Below are positions 7,747 to 16,692 of a DNA stretch of 64,000 bases, one piece after another. The position numbers were made by a program, and so were the translations under genes. This stretch comes from Rhodococcus triatomae (GTDB taxonomy: Bacteria > Actinomycetota > Actinomycetes > Mycobacteriales > Mycobacteriaceae), in NCBI RefSeq assembly GCF_014217785.1, contig NZ_CP048814.1, forward strand, positions 2,356,001 through 2,420,000, read 5' to 3'. Position 1 is the first letter of the stretch. Each line of letters starts with the position of its first letter. Under the pieces are notes generated by a model that searched no databases, had not been told where the DNA came from, and saw nothing but the letters and a program-made list of their open reading frames with translations.

Positions 7747-8181
7747 TCAGCGATCAGTTGTGGCAACGTCTTTCGAGTTGCCACGCCACCACCAGGCGTC
7801 GGTGGCGGCGACGCGGATCCGGTGCGCGACTCGGCAGCCCCAGGCATGGTGGCGGCCGCGAGTGCATCGGGACAACCACCCGGCCATCGCGCGGTCGTGA
7901 CCGGGCGTCGGGGAGACGACGCTCGTGAGTGCACGATCCCACGAGGCACTCCCCAGATCGGGGAACGCCTCGATCACGGCCTGTGCGACCGTCGTGTCCG
8001 CCACGATCACGTCGCCGAGCACGCCGTCCGTGCCCACCAACGCCAGGCGAACTCCGCTCACCCCCACGGGCTCGACGACCACCTCGGCCGAACCGCCGTG
8101 TGCGGAGAGGAATCGCTCGACAGCCACGGACACTGCCCGGGGGATCGGCACCCGCGCGTCCGTCACGTCAGGGTTGGTCAT
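7747..8181 (-). CDS. Hypothetical protein
   Basis: A 144-residue soluble protein of unknown family starting MTNPDVTDARVPIPRAVSVA. The C-terminal half is rich in Trp, His and Arg (WLSRCTRGRHHAWG, TDAWWWRGNS), which could suit nucleic acid or metal binding, but no motif is recognised. It is divergent from the PucR-type regulator, so it may be that regulator's target. The ATG at 8181 is chosen because upstream extension enters the divergent promoter. Confidence 0.5.
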   Translation of the reverse strand: MTNPDVTDARVPIPRAVSVAVERFLSAHGGSAEVVVEPVGVSGVRLALVGTDGVLGDVIVADTTVAQAVIEAFPDLGSASWDRALTSVVSPTPGHDRAMAGWLSRCTRGRHHAWGCRVAHRIRVAATDAWWWRGNSKDVATTDR

Positions 8182-8316
8182 GACGCTCACGCTACCGACA
8201 CGGACGGTCGCCGCCGATAATTCCGGCCTGCCCCGGGGCCGTCCCGTGTCGCTACAGTGGTTTCGAGGCGATGGCCGCTCGCCATACGCCTGCGATTCGC
8301 AGACGCTGGAGGGTGA

Positions 8317-9522
8317 GTGACCGACACGGAGATGGCCGACCTGGTGCGGTGGGCCGAGGCCAAGTTGCCCGTTCTGGTCGACACCGCATATGCCGCGATC
8401 GTCGACCGCATCCCGATGTACCACACGGAAGAGTTGGTCCCGAGCCGTGATCTGCGACGCTCCATCGCCGAGAACCTGAGCTTTCTCGTCGGCGCGATCG
8501 CCCGGGGAGGAGCGTCGACGGAACTCGGAGCCCCGCAGGAAACCGGTCGTCGTCGTGCACGGCAGGGTGCGCCGCTACCCGAGGTGCTCCGCGCGTACCG
8601 CATCAGCTTCTGGACGCTGTGGGACGCGCTGGTCGAGCGGGGTCGGAGTGCTCGCCAGCCCGCCGGGGCGGAAGCTCTGCTGGCCGCCGCCACCACGATC
8701 TGGCATCTGACCGACGAGCATGCCGTGGCGCTGACCGAGTCCTACCGGGCCGCAACCGCCGAGATGCTTCTCGCCCAGCAACAGCGCCGTTCGGCATTGG
8801 TCGAGGCACTGCTGACCGGGCATCCGAGTCCGGACGCCGGACCGTCGGAGGCGGCTGCGCTGCTGGGCTTTCCGCCCGACGCGCAATTCGTCGTCGTCGC
8901 GGCAGACACCCGTGGTCTGGCCGAGGAGAGCCTGCCCGGAATCGAGCGCCGCCTCGCCGACCAGGGGATCGTGTCGGGCTGGCGACTGACCCCGGCGCTC
9001 CAGCTCGGTGTGATTTCGTTGCGAGCGGACCAGTACGCGACCGCGCTCGGCATCCTCCGCGACGCGGCGAGCGCCCGAACCGGTGTGAGTCCCGAATTCC
9101 CGGCGCTCGCGGACACACCCCGCGCCCTCGAGCTGGCGCGATCCGCGCTGGCCACATCGAAGCAGGGTGAAGCCGGGGTCGCCGTGTTCAGCTCGAGCCC
9201 GCTCGAGGCGCTCATGGCCCGGACGCCGGGTGAGGGCCGGCGGCTCGCGGAACAGGTACTCGGACCCGTGCTGCGGTTGCCTGCGGAAGATCGCGCCGTG
9301 TTGCTCGACACCCTCACCGCCTACCTCGAACACGGTGGGTCCGCCGAGTCGGCGGCGAAGGTACTGCATTGCCACGCGAACACGGTGCGGTATCGGCTCC
9401 GCCGCCTCAACGAGCTCACCGGCCGGTCTCTGGTCGATCCACAGGACATCGCGGAACTGGCGACGGCGGCATACGCGCTGCGCCTGGACCCGCACGCCGG
9501 TACGTCGCCGCGGCGGCGGTAG
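8317..9522 (+). CDS. PucR/CdaR-family transcriptional regulator
   Basis: A 401-residue protein with an N-terminal RsbRD/PucR-type helical region, a central GGDEF-like domain and a C-terminal helix-turn-helix of the PucR class: LLDTLTAYLEHGGSAESAAK, then LHCHANTVRYRLRRLNELTG. The HANTVRYRL helix is the recognition element shared by these regulators, which often control purine, amino acid or aromatic catabolism through unknown small ligands. It starts with GTG after GGAGGG. Possible targets are the divergent gene at 7747-8181 and the downstream peroxidase, but neither is shown. Confidence 0.85.
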   Translation: MTDTEMADLVRWAEAKLPVLVDTAYAAIVDRIPMYHTEELVPSRDLRRSIAENLSFLVGAIARGGASTELGAPQETGRRRARQGAPLPEVLRAYRISFWTLWDALVERGRSARQPAGAEALLAAATTIWHLTDEHAVALTESYRAATAEMLLAQQQRRSALVEALLTGHPSPDAGPSEAAALLGFPPDAQFVVVAADTRGLAEESLPGIERRLADQGIVSGWRLTPALQLGVISLRADQYATALGILRDAASARTGVSPEFPALADTPRALELARSALATSKQGEAGVAVFSSSPLEALMARTPGEGRRLAEQVLGPVLRLPAEDRAVLLDTLTAYLEHGGSAESAAKVLHCHANTVRYRLRRLNELTGRSLVDPQDIAELATAAYALRLDPHAGTSPRRR

Positions 9523-9679
9523 CGAGCTCGACCACGCCCCGGTCTGGTAGCCGGAACAACTCGAATTGTCGCCCGCAACAGCCTCGAGCGTCCGGCTGCG
9601 CATCGGAAGCCACCTTGGCTACGCTGGTCGAGTCCGGTAGGTGTCCGCTTCGAGGTGCGCAGGGAACGGAGGGTGATCG

Positions 9680-10738
9680 GTGACCCGCCCGACCAGAAGT
9701 CAGACCGTCCTGGCCCCGCCTGCGAAGGCTGCCATTTTCCTGGTGGTGACGGTTCGTCCCAGCGCCGAGAACGACATTCGCGAACTGCTGGGCGACGTGA
9801 GCGGATTGGTCCGTGCTGTCGGGTTCCGGGTTCCCGACGCCGATCTGAACTGTGTGGTCGGGATCGGTGCACAGCTGTGGGAGCGGTTGTACGGAAGCCC
9901 GCGGCCCGCGGGTCTGCACCCGTTCCGAGCTCTCGAAGGCGAACGCCACACGGCGGTGTCGACGCCGGGTGACGTCCTCTTCCACCTGCGCGGCACACAG
10001 CTGGACGTGTGCTTCGAACTTGCGTACCAGATCTCCCGTCGGCTGTCCGGATGGGCCGACATCGTCGACGAGGTCCACGGCTTCAAGTTCTTCGACGAAC
10101 GAGACCTGCTCGGCTTCGTCGACGGCACGGAGAACCCGGAGGGAATCGCCGCCGTCGATGCGGTGACCATCGGTGACGAGGACGCGGAGTTCGCCGGCGG
10201 CAGCTACGTCCTCGTCCAGAAGTACCTCCACGACCTCGACGCCTGGAACACGCTGTCGGTCGAGGAACAGGAACGGGCGATCGGGCGCGAGAAGCTCACC
10301 GACATCGAGATTCCCGACGAGCTCAAGGCGCCCAATTCGCATGTTTCCGTGAACACCATCACCGACCCGGACGGAACCCAGCTGCAGATCGTCCGCGACA
10401 ACATGCCGTTCGGCTCGGTGAGCGCGGGCGAATTCGGCACCTATTACATCGGATACGCCGCCACACCCGACGTCATCGAACGCATGCTGCAGCGCATGTT
10501 CATCGGTGAGCCGCCGGGAAACTACGACCGCATCCTCGACTTCTCGACGGCAGTCACCGGTTCCCTGTTCTACGTACCCACCGCGGGTTTCCTGGACGAC
10601 CAGCCGCCCCACAGCTCCGGGGACCAGCCCGACAGCGGCGAGCCACCCGAGCCCGACCGCTCCCCGAACACTTCGTCGGACAACCCGTCCGACGGATCAC
10701 TGGCCATCGGCAGTCTGAGAAGGACCGGCACATCATGA
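9680..10738 (+). CDS. dypB: Dye-decolorising peroxidase, encapsulin cargo (DypB)
   Basis: The 352-residue haem peroxidase carries the DyP signature GFVDGTENP (residues 145-153, with the catalytic Asp148 of GxxDG) and a later NSHVSV segment with the likely proximal His. After a Pro/Ser/Asp-rich linker, the last residues DGSLAIGSLRR match the encapsulation signal that docks DypB inside the encapsulin shell. The family oxidises dyes, Mn2+ and lignin-related phenols with hydrogen peroxide. It begins with GTG after GGAGGGTGAT, and its stop overlaps the encapsulin start by 4 bp, so cargo and shell are coupled. Confidence 0.93.
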   Translation: MTRPTRSQTVLAPPAKAAIFLVVTVRPSAENDIRELLGDVSGLVRAVGFRVPDADLNCVVGIGAQLWERLYGSPRPAGLHPFRALEGERHTAVSTPGDVLFHLRGTQLDVCFELAYQISRRLSGWADIVDEVHGFKFFDERDLLGFVDGTENPEGIAAVDAVTIGDEDAEFAGGSYVLVQKYLHDLDAWNTLSVEEQERAIGREKLTDIEIPDELKAPNSHVSVNTITDPDGTQLQIVRDNMPFGSVSAGEFGTYYIGYAATPDVIERMLQRMFIGEPPGNYDRILDFSTAVTGSLFYVPTAGFLDDQPPHSSGDQPDSGEPPEPDRSPNTSSDNPSDGSLAIGSLRRTGTS

Positions 10739-11565
10739 ACAATCTCCATCGCGAACTCGCGCCGATCTCGGACCCCGCCTGGGCTCAGATCGAGGACGAG
10801 GCCCGTCGTACCTTCACCAGGAACCTGGCCGGACGCCGCGTCGTGGACGTCGTCGGCCCGGCAGGGCCGACATTGTCCGCCGTGGGAACCGGTCATGTGC
10901 GGGTACTCGATGCCCCGATCGGCGACGTCGTCGTCCGTCAGCGCGAGGTGCTCCCCCTCATCGAACTGCGTGCGCCCTTCACGGTCACCCGAGACGCGGT
11001 CGAGGATGTCGAACGTGGTGCGCAGGACTCCGATTGGCAGCCGGTCAAGGACGCGGCGAAGCAGATCGCGTTCGCCGAGGACCACTCGATCTTCCACGGT
11101 TCGTCGGCGGCGGGGATCGGCGGCATCGCGCCCGGCAGTTCCAATACGCCGGTGTCGCTGCCGTCCGATGTACGCGATCTTCCCGACGCGGTGGCCCGGG
11201 CGGCGAGCGCGCTCCGGCTTGCCGGAGTCGACGGACCCTACGACCTGCTGTTGTCGGCAGACCTGTACACCGCGGTGGCGGAGACCACCGACCACGGCTA
11301 TCCGATCCGCGACCACCTTGCCCGGATGTTGCACGACGGACACGCCATCTGGGCGCCGGCGCTGGACGGCGCGCTGCTGATCTCCACCCGTGGCGGCGAC
11401 TACCAGTTGCAACTGGGCCAGGACCTCTCGATCGGGTACCTCTCCCACGACGCCGACAGCATTCAGCTGTACCTGCAGGAGTCGCTGGCGTTCCTCGCCT
11501 TCACCGCCGAGGCGAGTGTTCCGCTGATCGGTCAGGACGTCGAGAACGAAGGGAGTGCGGCATGA
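10735..11565 (+). CDS. Encapsulin shell protein (family 1)
   Basis: The 276-residue HK97-fold protein starts MNNLHRELAPISDPAWAQIE, the conserved N-terminal helix that forms the cargo-binding pocket, and continues with the typical TFTRNLAGRRVVDVVGP. Length matches T=1 encapsulins of 60 subunits. Located directly after dypB with an ATGA overlap, it should self-assemble into a nanocompartment loaded by the peroxidase tail. Its own stop overlaps the start of a 34-residue charged protein. Confidence 0.94.
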   Translation: MNNLHRELAPISDPAWAQIEDEARRTFTRNLAGRRVVDVVGPAGPTLSAVGTGHVRVLDAPIGDVVVRQREVLPLIELRAPFTVTRDAVEDVERGAQDSDWQPVKDAAKQIAFAEDHSIFHGSSAAGIGGIAPGSSNTPVSLPSDVRDLPDAVARAASALRLAGVDGPYDLLLSADLYTAVAETTDHGYPIRDHLARMLHDGHAIWAPALDGALLISTRGGDYQLQLGQDLSIGYLSHDADSIQLYLQESLAFLAFTAEASVPLIGQDVENEGSAA

Positions 11566-11666
11566 GTGACAAGACGCCGCGTGAAGAGCAGATCAGGAAG
11601 GAAGAGGAGCGCCGCGAGGAAGAGCGCAAGCGTCTCGAGGAGGAAGAAGAGCGTCGCCTGCGTTGA
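11562..11666 (+). CDS. Small highly charged protein coupled to encapsulin
   Basis: A 34-residue reading frame, starting MSDKTPREEQIRKEEERR, begins in an ATGA overlap with the encapsulin stop. More than two thirds of the residues are Glu, Arg or Lys, predicting one long charged helix. Position and overlap argue for translation, but the bias towards GAG/CGC codons could also arise by chance in such DNA. Function is unknown; a chaperone, a shell-exterior ligand or a second cargo element are speculations. Confidence 0.55.
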   Translation: MSDKTPREEQIRKEEERREEERKRLEEEEERRLR

Positions 11667-11681
11667 GAGTTCCTCGCGCGC

Positions 11682-12578
11682 TCAGCCGTCGTGGTGTGCC
11701 GCCGAGCCGTCGAGCAGAGTCTGCCGTAACGGAGACCGGGTGTATCGGAGCCACATGGCCTGTATCGGAGCCAGCGGGCGATCGTCGAGGCCGAGCACGC
11801 GTACCTGCCCGTGGTGGTAGATCCCCGGTTCCGCGGTGACGAAGGCGAAGGACGGGGTGTCGATCACCGCGGTCGTCGGCGCTGCACCCTGGATGTGCGT
11901 GACGGTGGTCGTGGGCTCGAATCCTGCGCGTCTGCACACCGACAGCAGGAAGTCGGCGTAGAAGGAGTCTCCGGGCGGTCCCCAGAGGATCAGCTGCTCG
12001 CCCGCCAGGTCGGTCAGTGCCGCCGAGGGCCGGGTCGCCAGACGATGAGTGGCCGACACTGCCAGGTGCAGGGGCGTGTATCCGACCACGGTGGCGGCGA
12101 GGCCCTCGGGTGTGGCGGCACCGCGGCGCAACCCGACGTCGACGGCACCTGTGCGTAGCGCCTCCGTGATCTCGTCCGGAAAGCTCTGCCGCACGGTGAT
12201 CGACGCTGCCGGATGGGCGCTGCGCACCGGAGCGGTGAGGTCGTACACCTCGTCGGCGGAGATCGCGGGCGTGTGCGCGATCGTCAGGTGCTCACCGCCA
12301 CCGCGCGCCGCCGCGCGGGTCGCGCGGAGCAGGGCCGCGGACGCATCCAGTACCGGCACCGCACCCCGTCGCAACTCCTCTCCCGCGGCGGTGAGTTCGA
12401 TCCGTCGACCGGACCGCCTCAGCAGCTCGACGCCGAGGTCCCGTTCGAGGGACTTGATCGTGCTGCTGACGGCCTGCTGCGTCAGATGAAGCTCGGCCGC
12501 GGCGCGAGTGATGTTCAAATGTTGTGCGACGGCGATGAACTGACGTAGTCGGTGGGGGTCCGGGAGATCGTCGGGCAC
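11682..12578 (-). CDS. LysR-family transcriptional regulator
   Basis: A 298-residue LysR regulator with N-terminal winged helix (LRQFIAVAQHLNITRAAAEL, then LTQQAVSSTIKSLERDLGVE) and a two-lobed periplasmic-binding-type effector domain. GTG 12578 gives the expected distance to the helix-turn-helix. It is divergent from an acyl-CoA ligase gene, the classic arrangement for its target. The intergenic region holds an 18-bp direct repeat that could be a binding site. The convergent encapsulin operon ends only 15 bp away. Confidence 0.88.
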   Translation of the reverse strand: MPDDLPDPHRLRQFIAVAQHLNITRAAAELHLTQQAVSSTIKSLERDLGVELLRRSGRRIELTAAGEELRRGAVPVLDASAALLRATRAAARGGGEHLTIAHTPAISADEVYDLTAPVRSAHPAASITVRQSFPDEITEALRTGAVDVGLRRGAATPEGLAATVVGYTPLHLAVSATHRLATRPSAALTDLAGEQLILWGPPGDSFYADFLLSVCRRAGFEPTTTVTHIQGAAPTTAVIDTPSFAFVTAEPGIYHHGQVRVLGLDDRPLAPIQAMWLRYTRSPLRQTLLDGSAAHHDG

Positions 12579-12630
12579 CGGTAGAGGGTAGCCCGGTCTC
12601 CCGGCGTGCCGCCGCAACCTGGCCGACGCG

Positions 12631-12666
12631 GTGGCTCGACACGGGAACAGTGGCTCGACATAGGAA
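12631..12666. repeat. Tandem 18-bp direct repeat in LysR/CoA-ligase intergenic region
   Basis: GTGGCTCGACACGGGAAC (12631-12648) is repeated as GTGGCTCGACATAGGAAC (12650-12667), two mismatches, offset 19 bp, nearly two helical turns. It could be bound by the adjacent LysR protein, although LysR sites more often have T-N11-A dyads. Confidence 0.5.
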
Positions 12667-12792
12667 CTGCCTATCGGTCGGTTCGTCGGGTGCTCTTTGA
12701 CCGGAACGGCACCGACGGCATTGGATGAGCAGCGTGGTGTCCCGGGGTGGCTGCACCGGCCGACGGGCGGAACGACCGAGGAGGTTCGACCC

Positions 12793-14334
12793 ATGACCGT
12801 CGACGCAGATGCTGCCGGACCGCGCGTCACCCACCAGGGACGTACGTCGCTGCAGGCGCGGCTGCGAGAGCTGGCGGAGATCGCCCCGGACCGACCGGCG
12901 ATCACCGACCGTTCCGGCACGATCACCCGGGAGGAGCTGGACCGTCGGACCACGCGATTGGCGAGGAGGTTCGCCGCGCTCGGAGTGACCGCCGGTTCGA
13001 TGGTGTCGATTGCCCTGCCGAACTGCATCCGCCATCTGGAGTCGTCCATCGCGGCGTGGAAGCTGGGCGCCGTCCCGCAGCCGCTGTCGCATCGACTGCC
13101 CGGCACCGAGTTCGAACGGCTGCTCGCGGTGGCTGATCCGGCGCTGGTGGTGGGGCTGGACCCAGGGCAGGGCCGGCCGTGGTTGCGTGGGGACGAGGAC
13201 GTGTCGACCGAGTCCGATACGCACCTGCCGGATATCGTCGCTCCCGCGTGGAAGGCGCCGACGTCCGGAGGGAGCACCGGTAGCCCGAAGCTCATCGTCG
13301 CCGGACAGGAGGCCACGGCCGAGGCGGTTCTCGCTCGTGCCGGGGCACTCCGGATCGCACCGGACGGGGTCATGCTCACCACGGCGCCGATGTATCACAA
13401 TGCGCCCAACATGTTTTCGCTGATGGCCTTGGCGCAGGGAAATCACGTGGTGGTGATGGATCGCTTCGATCCCGAGCACACTCTCGATCTCATCGGCGAG
13501 TACGGCGTCACCTGGCTCTACGTGGTCCCGACGATGATGGGCCGCATGCTGCGCCTTTCGGACGAGATCCGCAGTGCGGCAGACATGTCCAGCCTGCGTA
13601 CCGTGCTCCACGTCGGTGCTCCCTGCCCGCCGAAGGTCAAGCGCGGATGGCTGGAGTGGACCGGACCGGAGACGGTGGTCGAGTTGTACTCGGGGACGGA
13701 AGCGCAGGCCAGTTGCATGATCGACGGCGTCGAGTGGCTGTCCCACCCCGGATCGGTGGGTCGGGTCACGTCGGGTGTGATGACGATTCGGGACGACGGG
13801 TTCCGTGAGGTTCCCGCCGGAACCGTCGGCGAGGTGTGGATGCGACGAGCGGACGGCGCGCCGGAAACCTATCGCTACGTGGGTGCGCAGGCCCGGTGTC
13901 GGGGCGGATGGGAATCCTTGGGAGACCTGGGGCATGTCGATCGAGACGGCTATCTGTACCTCACCGACCGGACCAGCGACATGATTCTCGTGGGCGGGGC
14001 GAATGTCTATCCCGCCGAGGTCGAGGCGGCGCTCGCGGAACACCCGGCGGTACTCACCTGTGCGGTGATCGGGCTTCCCGACGACGACCTCGGCAACACC
14101 GTGCACGCCATCGTGCAGGTCGCCGAGCCGGTCACCGAGGTGGACCTGCGCGAACACCTGCGGGGCCGCCTCGTGTCGTACAAGGTTCCGCGCACGGTCG
14201 AGTTCAGCGACACCCCGTTGCGGGACGACGCCGGCAAGATGAGACGCGGAGCGCTGCGTGCGGCCCGGATCGCCGCGCGGGACCTGAGCGGCGCGGCGGC
14301 GTCTTCCGTCACGGCAGCGAAGTCAGCACCCTGA
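12793..14334 (+). CDS. AMP-forming acyl/aryl-CoA ligase
   Basis: The 513-residue adenylating enzyme has the P-loop TSGGSTGSPKLI, the YSGTEA motif, the ATPase motif LGDLGHVDRDGYLYLTDR and a C-terminal small domain containing NVYPAEVEAAL, with the acceptor-lysine region near RDDAGKMRRG. It activates a carboxylate as adenylate, then thioester. The sequence style (GGSTG, PNMFSLMALAQG) resembles bile-acid or short aromatic acid CoA ligases of actinobacteria, but substrate is unknown. ATG 12793 follows GAGGAGG. It is divergent from a LysR gene and overlaps the convergent tetR by 26 bp. Confidence 0.87.
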   Translation: MTVDADAAGPRVTHQGRTSLQARLRELAEIAPDRPAITDRSGTITREELDRRTTRLARRFAALGVTAGSMVSIALPNCIRHLESSIAAWKLGAVPQPLSHRLPGTEFERLLAVADPALVVGLDPGQGRPWLRGDEDVSTESDTHLPDIVAPAWKAPTSGGSTGSPKLIVAGQEATAEAVLARAGALRIAPDGVMLTTAPMYHNAPNMFSLMALAQGNHVVVMDRFDPEHTLDLIGEYGVTWLYVVPTMMGRMLRLSDEIRSAADMSSLRTVLHVGAPCPPKVKRGWLEWTGPETVVELYSGTEAQASCMIDGVEWLSHPGSVGRVTSGVMTIRDDGFREVPAGTVGEVWMRRADGAPETYRYVGAQARCRGGWESLGDLGHVDRDGYLYLTDRTSDMILVGGANVYPAEVEAALAEHPAVLTCAVIGLPDDDLGNTVHAIVQVAEPVTEVDLREHLRGRLVSYKVPRTVEFSDTPLRDDAGKMRRGALRAARIAARDLSGAAASSVTAAKSAP

Positions 14335-14878
14335 GCATCGTGTCGAGGTAGGCGGGCGAGAGATCCGCCTCGCCGGGCGTCGCGTGGGCGAGCTGGGCGG
14401 CCCCGAGGTAGCCGGTGTAGGCGAGCTGGGCGCGCCGTGCGGCCTCGCCCGGTGGAAACCCGAGTTCGGTGAACTGTTCGGACAGGTAGTCGAGACGCCT
14501 CCGGGTCACTCGTGCCAGCACGGGTGCGACCAGCGGGTGCCGTGCCGTGGCCTGCAGCGCCAGCTCTGCGCGGGCTCCCTGGTCATCGCGGCTCGTGATC
14601 GCGCCGACGATCAGGGCACGCAGCCGGGGTACGCCGGCGGGCTCGGCGTGGATCTCGGCGATGACGTCCTCGGTGTCCTGACGCTCCCACAGCTCCAACG
14701 CGGCCGTGATCAGCGCCTCTCGGCCCGAGAAGTGCCAGTAGAAACTACCTTTCGTCGCGCCGAGGCGGGCCGCGATCGGTTCGACGGCGACGGCCGCGAG
14801 ACCGCCGTCGGCGAGAGCTCCGAGGGCGGCCTCGGTCCAGTCCGATGCGGAGAGACGCTTTCGCGGGGGCACTCCCAT
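14309..14878 (-). CDS. TetR-family transcriptional repressor
   Basis: A 189-residue TetR protein. The DNA-binding domain includes ASDWTEAALGALADGG, then LGATKGSFYWHFSGREALI, with the recognition helix TKGSFYWHF. The C-terminal region is a TetR_C-type helical ligand domain. Its start codon lies inside a perfect palindrome that is repeated before the divergent SRPBCC-DUF2867 gene, so it should repress both itself and that gene. The stop lies within the end of the convergent CoA-ligase gene. Confidence 0.87.
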   Translation of the reverse strand: MGVPPRKRLSASDWTEAALGALADGGLAAVAVEPIAARLGATKGSFYWHFSGREALITAALELWERQDTEDVIAEIHAEPAGVPRLRALIVGAITSRDDQGARAELALQATARHPLVAPVLARVTRRRLDYLSEQFTELGFPPGEAARRAQLAYTGYLGAAQLAHATPGEADLSPAYLDTMLRVLTSLP

Positions 14879-14911
14879 ACGGTACCGTATGTTAAACCGT
14901 ACGGTACCGTA
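14877..14911. promoter_or_regulatory. Twin palindromic TetR operators
   Basis: ATACGGTACCGTAT (14877-14890) is a perfect 14-bp palindrome overlapping the tetR start, and TACGGTACCGTA (14900-14911) is a second copy 22 bp away, just before the divergent gene. Two equal dyads on nearby turns are typical of cooperative TetR binding. Confidence 0.8.
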
Positions 14912-14925
14912 TGGAAGGAGTCGGA

Positions 14926-15915
14926 ATGCGCATCCGCAACATCCACGAGCGAGTGGTCGACGCCGACGCGGAGGACATCGCGCCGCTGCTGGCCACGATC
15001 GGCCAGCCCGACGACGTTCTCTATCCGCCACTGTGGGAACCCATGTGGTTCGACGGGCCGGTGGCTGTCGGTGCGAGCGGCACCCACGGCACGATCACCG
15101 CCTACGAACCGGGCCGCCTGATCGAGATCGCGTTCCCGGACGGAATCGGGGTCACCGGGACACACACGTTCACCGTGACCACCCTCGGCCCGCGGCGCTC
15201 GCTGGTCCGCCACGACGTCGATGCCGATGCCACCCTGGTGGGCTGGCTCGGCTGGCAGGCACTGATCCGCCCGGCCCACGACGCCGTCCTCGAACAGGTT
15301 CTGGATCGACTACAGGCCGGCGTGGGTTGCCCGCCGTCCCGTCCACACGACCCGCCGCCCTACGCCCGGCTGCTGCGCTGGTTCGAGCGGCCCCGCGCCC
15401 GTGCGGTCCCGGTGACGCAGACGGACCTGCTCGCCGGTGCACTCGGCCGGGTCGATCACAGTGACGCCTACGCGACCCCGCGCCGGCGCGAGACCCCCGA
15501 CGACCCTCGGCCCTGGGCGGAGGCGATCTTCGGTGACCTGCCGGCGTGGGTCGCCGCGCTCATGGCCGTGCGCGAACGCCTCGTCGGACTCGTGGGTATC
15601 GACCGGGGCAGTGCGGATACATTCGCCGTTCTCGCAGAGGGAGACGACGAGGTGCTTCTCGGCGCCGACGCGGGCCACCTGGACTTCCGGGCCTCGGTGC
15701 GTCGCGAGCCCGGACGGATCGTGCTGACCACCCTCGTGCGGACGCACAATCGCCGGGGTCGCGCGTACTTCGCGGCGATCCGGCCCCTGCACGCGCTGGT
15801 CGTGCGCGCGATGCTCCGGCGCGCGGCCGCACGGTTGGCGCGATCAGCCCCACCGCGACGACCCGGCTCAGCCCCACCGCGACGACCCGTCGACACACTC
15901 GAAGACGGCGAGTAG
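14926..15915 (+). CDS. SRPBCC-domain/DUF2867-like fusion protein
   Basis: A 329-residue soluble protein. Residues about 1-135 look like an SRPBCC (START-like) ligand pocket: YPPLWEPMWFDGPVAVGASG, then TFTVTTLGPRRSLVRHDVD. Residues about 165-305 resemble DUF2867 (DAYATPRRR, then the domain ending THNRRGRAYFAAIRPLHALV). The two domains are usually separate genes. ATG 14926 has GGAAGGAG ahead; an earlier ATG at 14911 falls in the operator. Regulated by the divergent TetR through twin palindromes. The C-terminus repeats SAPPRRP owing to a 22-bp direct repeat (15844-15865, 15868-15889). Function unknown; lipid or aromatic ligand binding is a guess. Confidence 0.75.
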   Translation: MRIRNIHERVVDADAEDIAPLLATIGQPDDVLYPPLWEPMWFDGPVAVGASGTHGTITAYEPGRLIEIAFPDGIGVTGTHTFTVTTLGPRRSLVRHDVDADATLVGWLGWQALIRPAHDAVLEQVLDRLQAGVGCPPSRPHDPPPYARLLRWFERPRARAVPVTQTDLLAGALGRVDHSDAYATPRRRETPDDPRPWAEAIFGDLPAWVAALMAVRERLVGLVGIDRGSADTFAVLAEGDDEVLLGADAGHLDFRASVRREPGRIVLTTLVRTHNRRGRAYFAAIRPLHALVVRAMLRRAAARLARSAPPRRPGSAPPRRPVDTLEDGE

Positions 15916-16692
15916 CGAACCGATCGACTCCAGGTCCAGCAGACGGGTGGCAGGCGGCGCCGCCGAGCGTCCGGAGCGCACCGCGGGGTCGCACCCGGGT
16001 ACCCGGTCCGTCAGCCAGGCCTGCGCGCGCCGAGTGGCCCCGTCGACCACCGCCATCGCGGTGCCGTGGTGATCGCAGGAGAACTCCAGGGCCGAACGAG
16101 GGAGCAACTCGGCGTGGCCGGCAGGGAGCGCCTCCGGTAGCTCGACCGACACTCCGACGAGCCGGGGCCCGTCGAAGGTGGCGACGGAACGGAGCGCATA
16201 GCGGTGTACGACCCCGTCGACGCGGACCCATTCTCCGGCGAACCGGTCACCGAGTTCGGCACGGCGAACGTCGGTGAGAGTGCACAGGACGTCACCGATC
16301 CGGGCGCATCCGGAGAGCCAGTCCGTCATGGTGCGTCCCTCCGGATCGTCGACGAGAATCGGAGACACCCGATCGGCGAGGTCCCACGCCCAGGAATGCA
16401 CGCGGGGCGCGGGCGGGGGCAGCACGGTGGAGTCACCGATCCACATCAGAATCGCGTGAACCTGCCTGGCGGGCCCCAGGACCGGGTGCGCGAGCGCCAG
16501 CCGCGGACCTTCCAGCAACACCTGGGACTGCTTGAGGTTGTTCATCACGGTCTCGACCAGTTGCTGCACCACCGAGTACACGGATCCGCGAAACACGTTC
16601 GACACCGGCCGCCACTGTTTCGTCCGTGATCCGACCATGAGAACGGTGGGCGCGTCACCGGACGTCTCGATGAGAAACCACCCTTCGTGCAC
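15868..16692 (-). CDS. Rv3651-like (DUF5593/GAF-like) protein
   Basis: A 274-residue protein beginning VHEGWFLIETSGDAPTVLMV, the N-terminal pattern of Rv3651-like proteins of mycobacteria and rhodococci, followed by HAILMWIGDSTVLPPPAP and RVHSWAWDLADRVSPIL, where the domain contacts a PAS-like part. The role of this family is unknown; it may sense a ligand. GTG 16692 is chosen because upstream sequence is arginine-rich antisense. Its last 48 bp overlap the convergent SRPBCC-DUF2867 gene. Confidence 0.75.
   Translation of the reverse strand: MHEGWFLIETSGDAPTVLMVGSRTKQWRPVSNVFRGSVYSVVQQLVETVMNNLKQSQVLLEGPRLALAHPVLGPARQVHAILMWIGDSTVLPPPAPRVHSWAWDLADRVSPILVDDPEGRTMTDWLSGCARIGDVLCTLTDVRRAELGDRFAGEWVRVDGVVHRYALRSVATFDGPRLVGVSVELPEALPAGHAELLPRSALEFSCDHHGTAMAVVDGATRRAQAWLTDRVPGCDPAVRSGRSAAPPATRLLDLESIGSLLAVFECVDGSSRWG

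Noticed and set aside
12292-14157. A 621-codon minus-strand frame opposite the CoA-ligase
   Set aside because: It is antisense to a complete adenylating enzyme and shows no recognisable domain.
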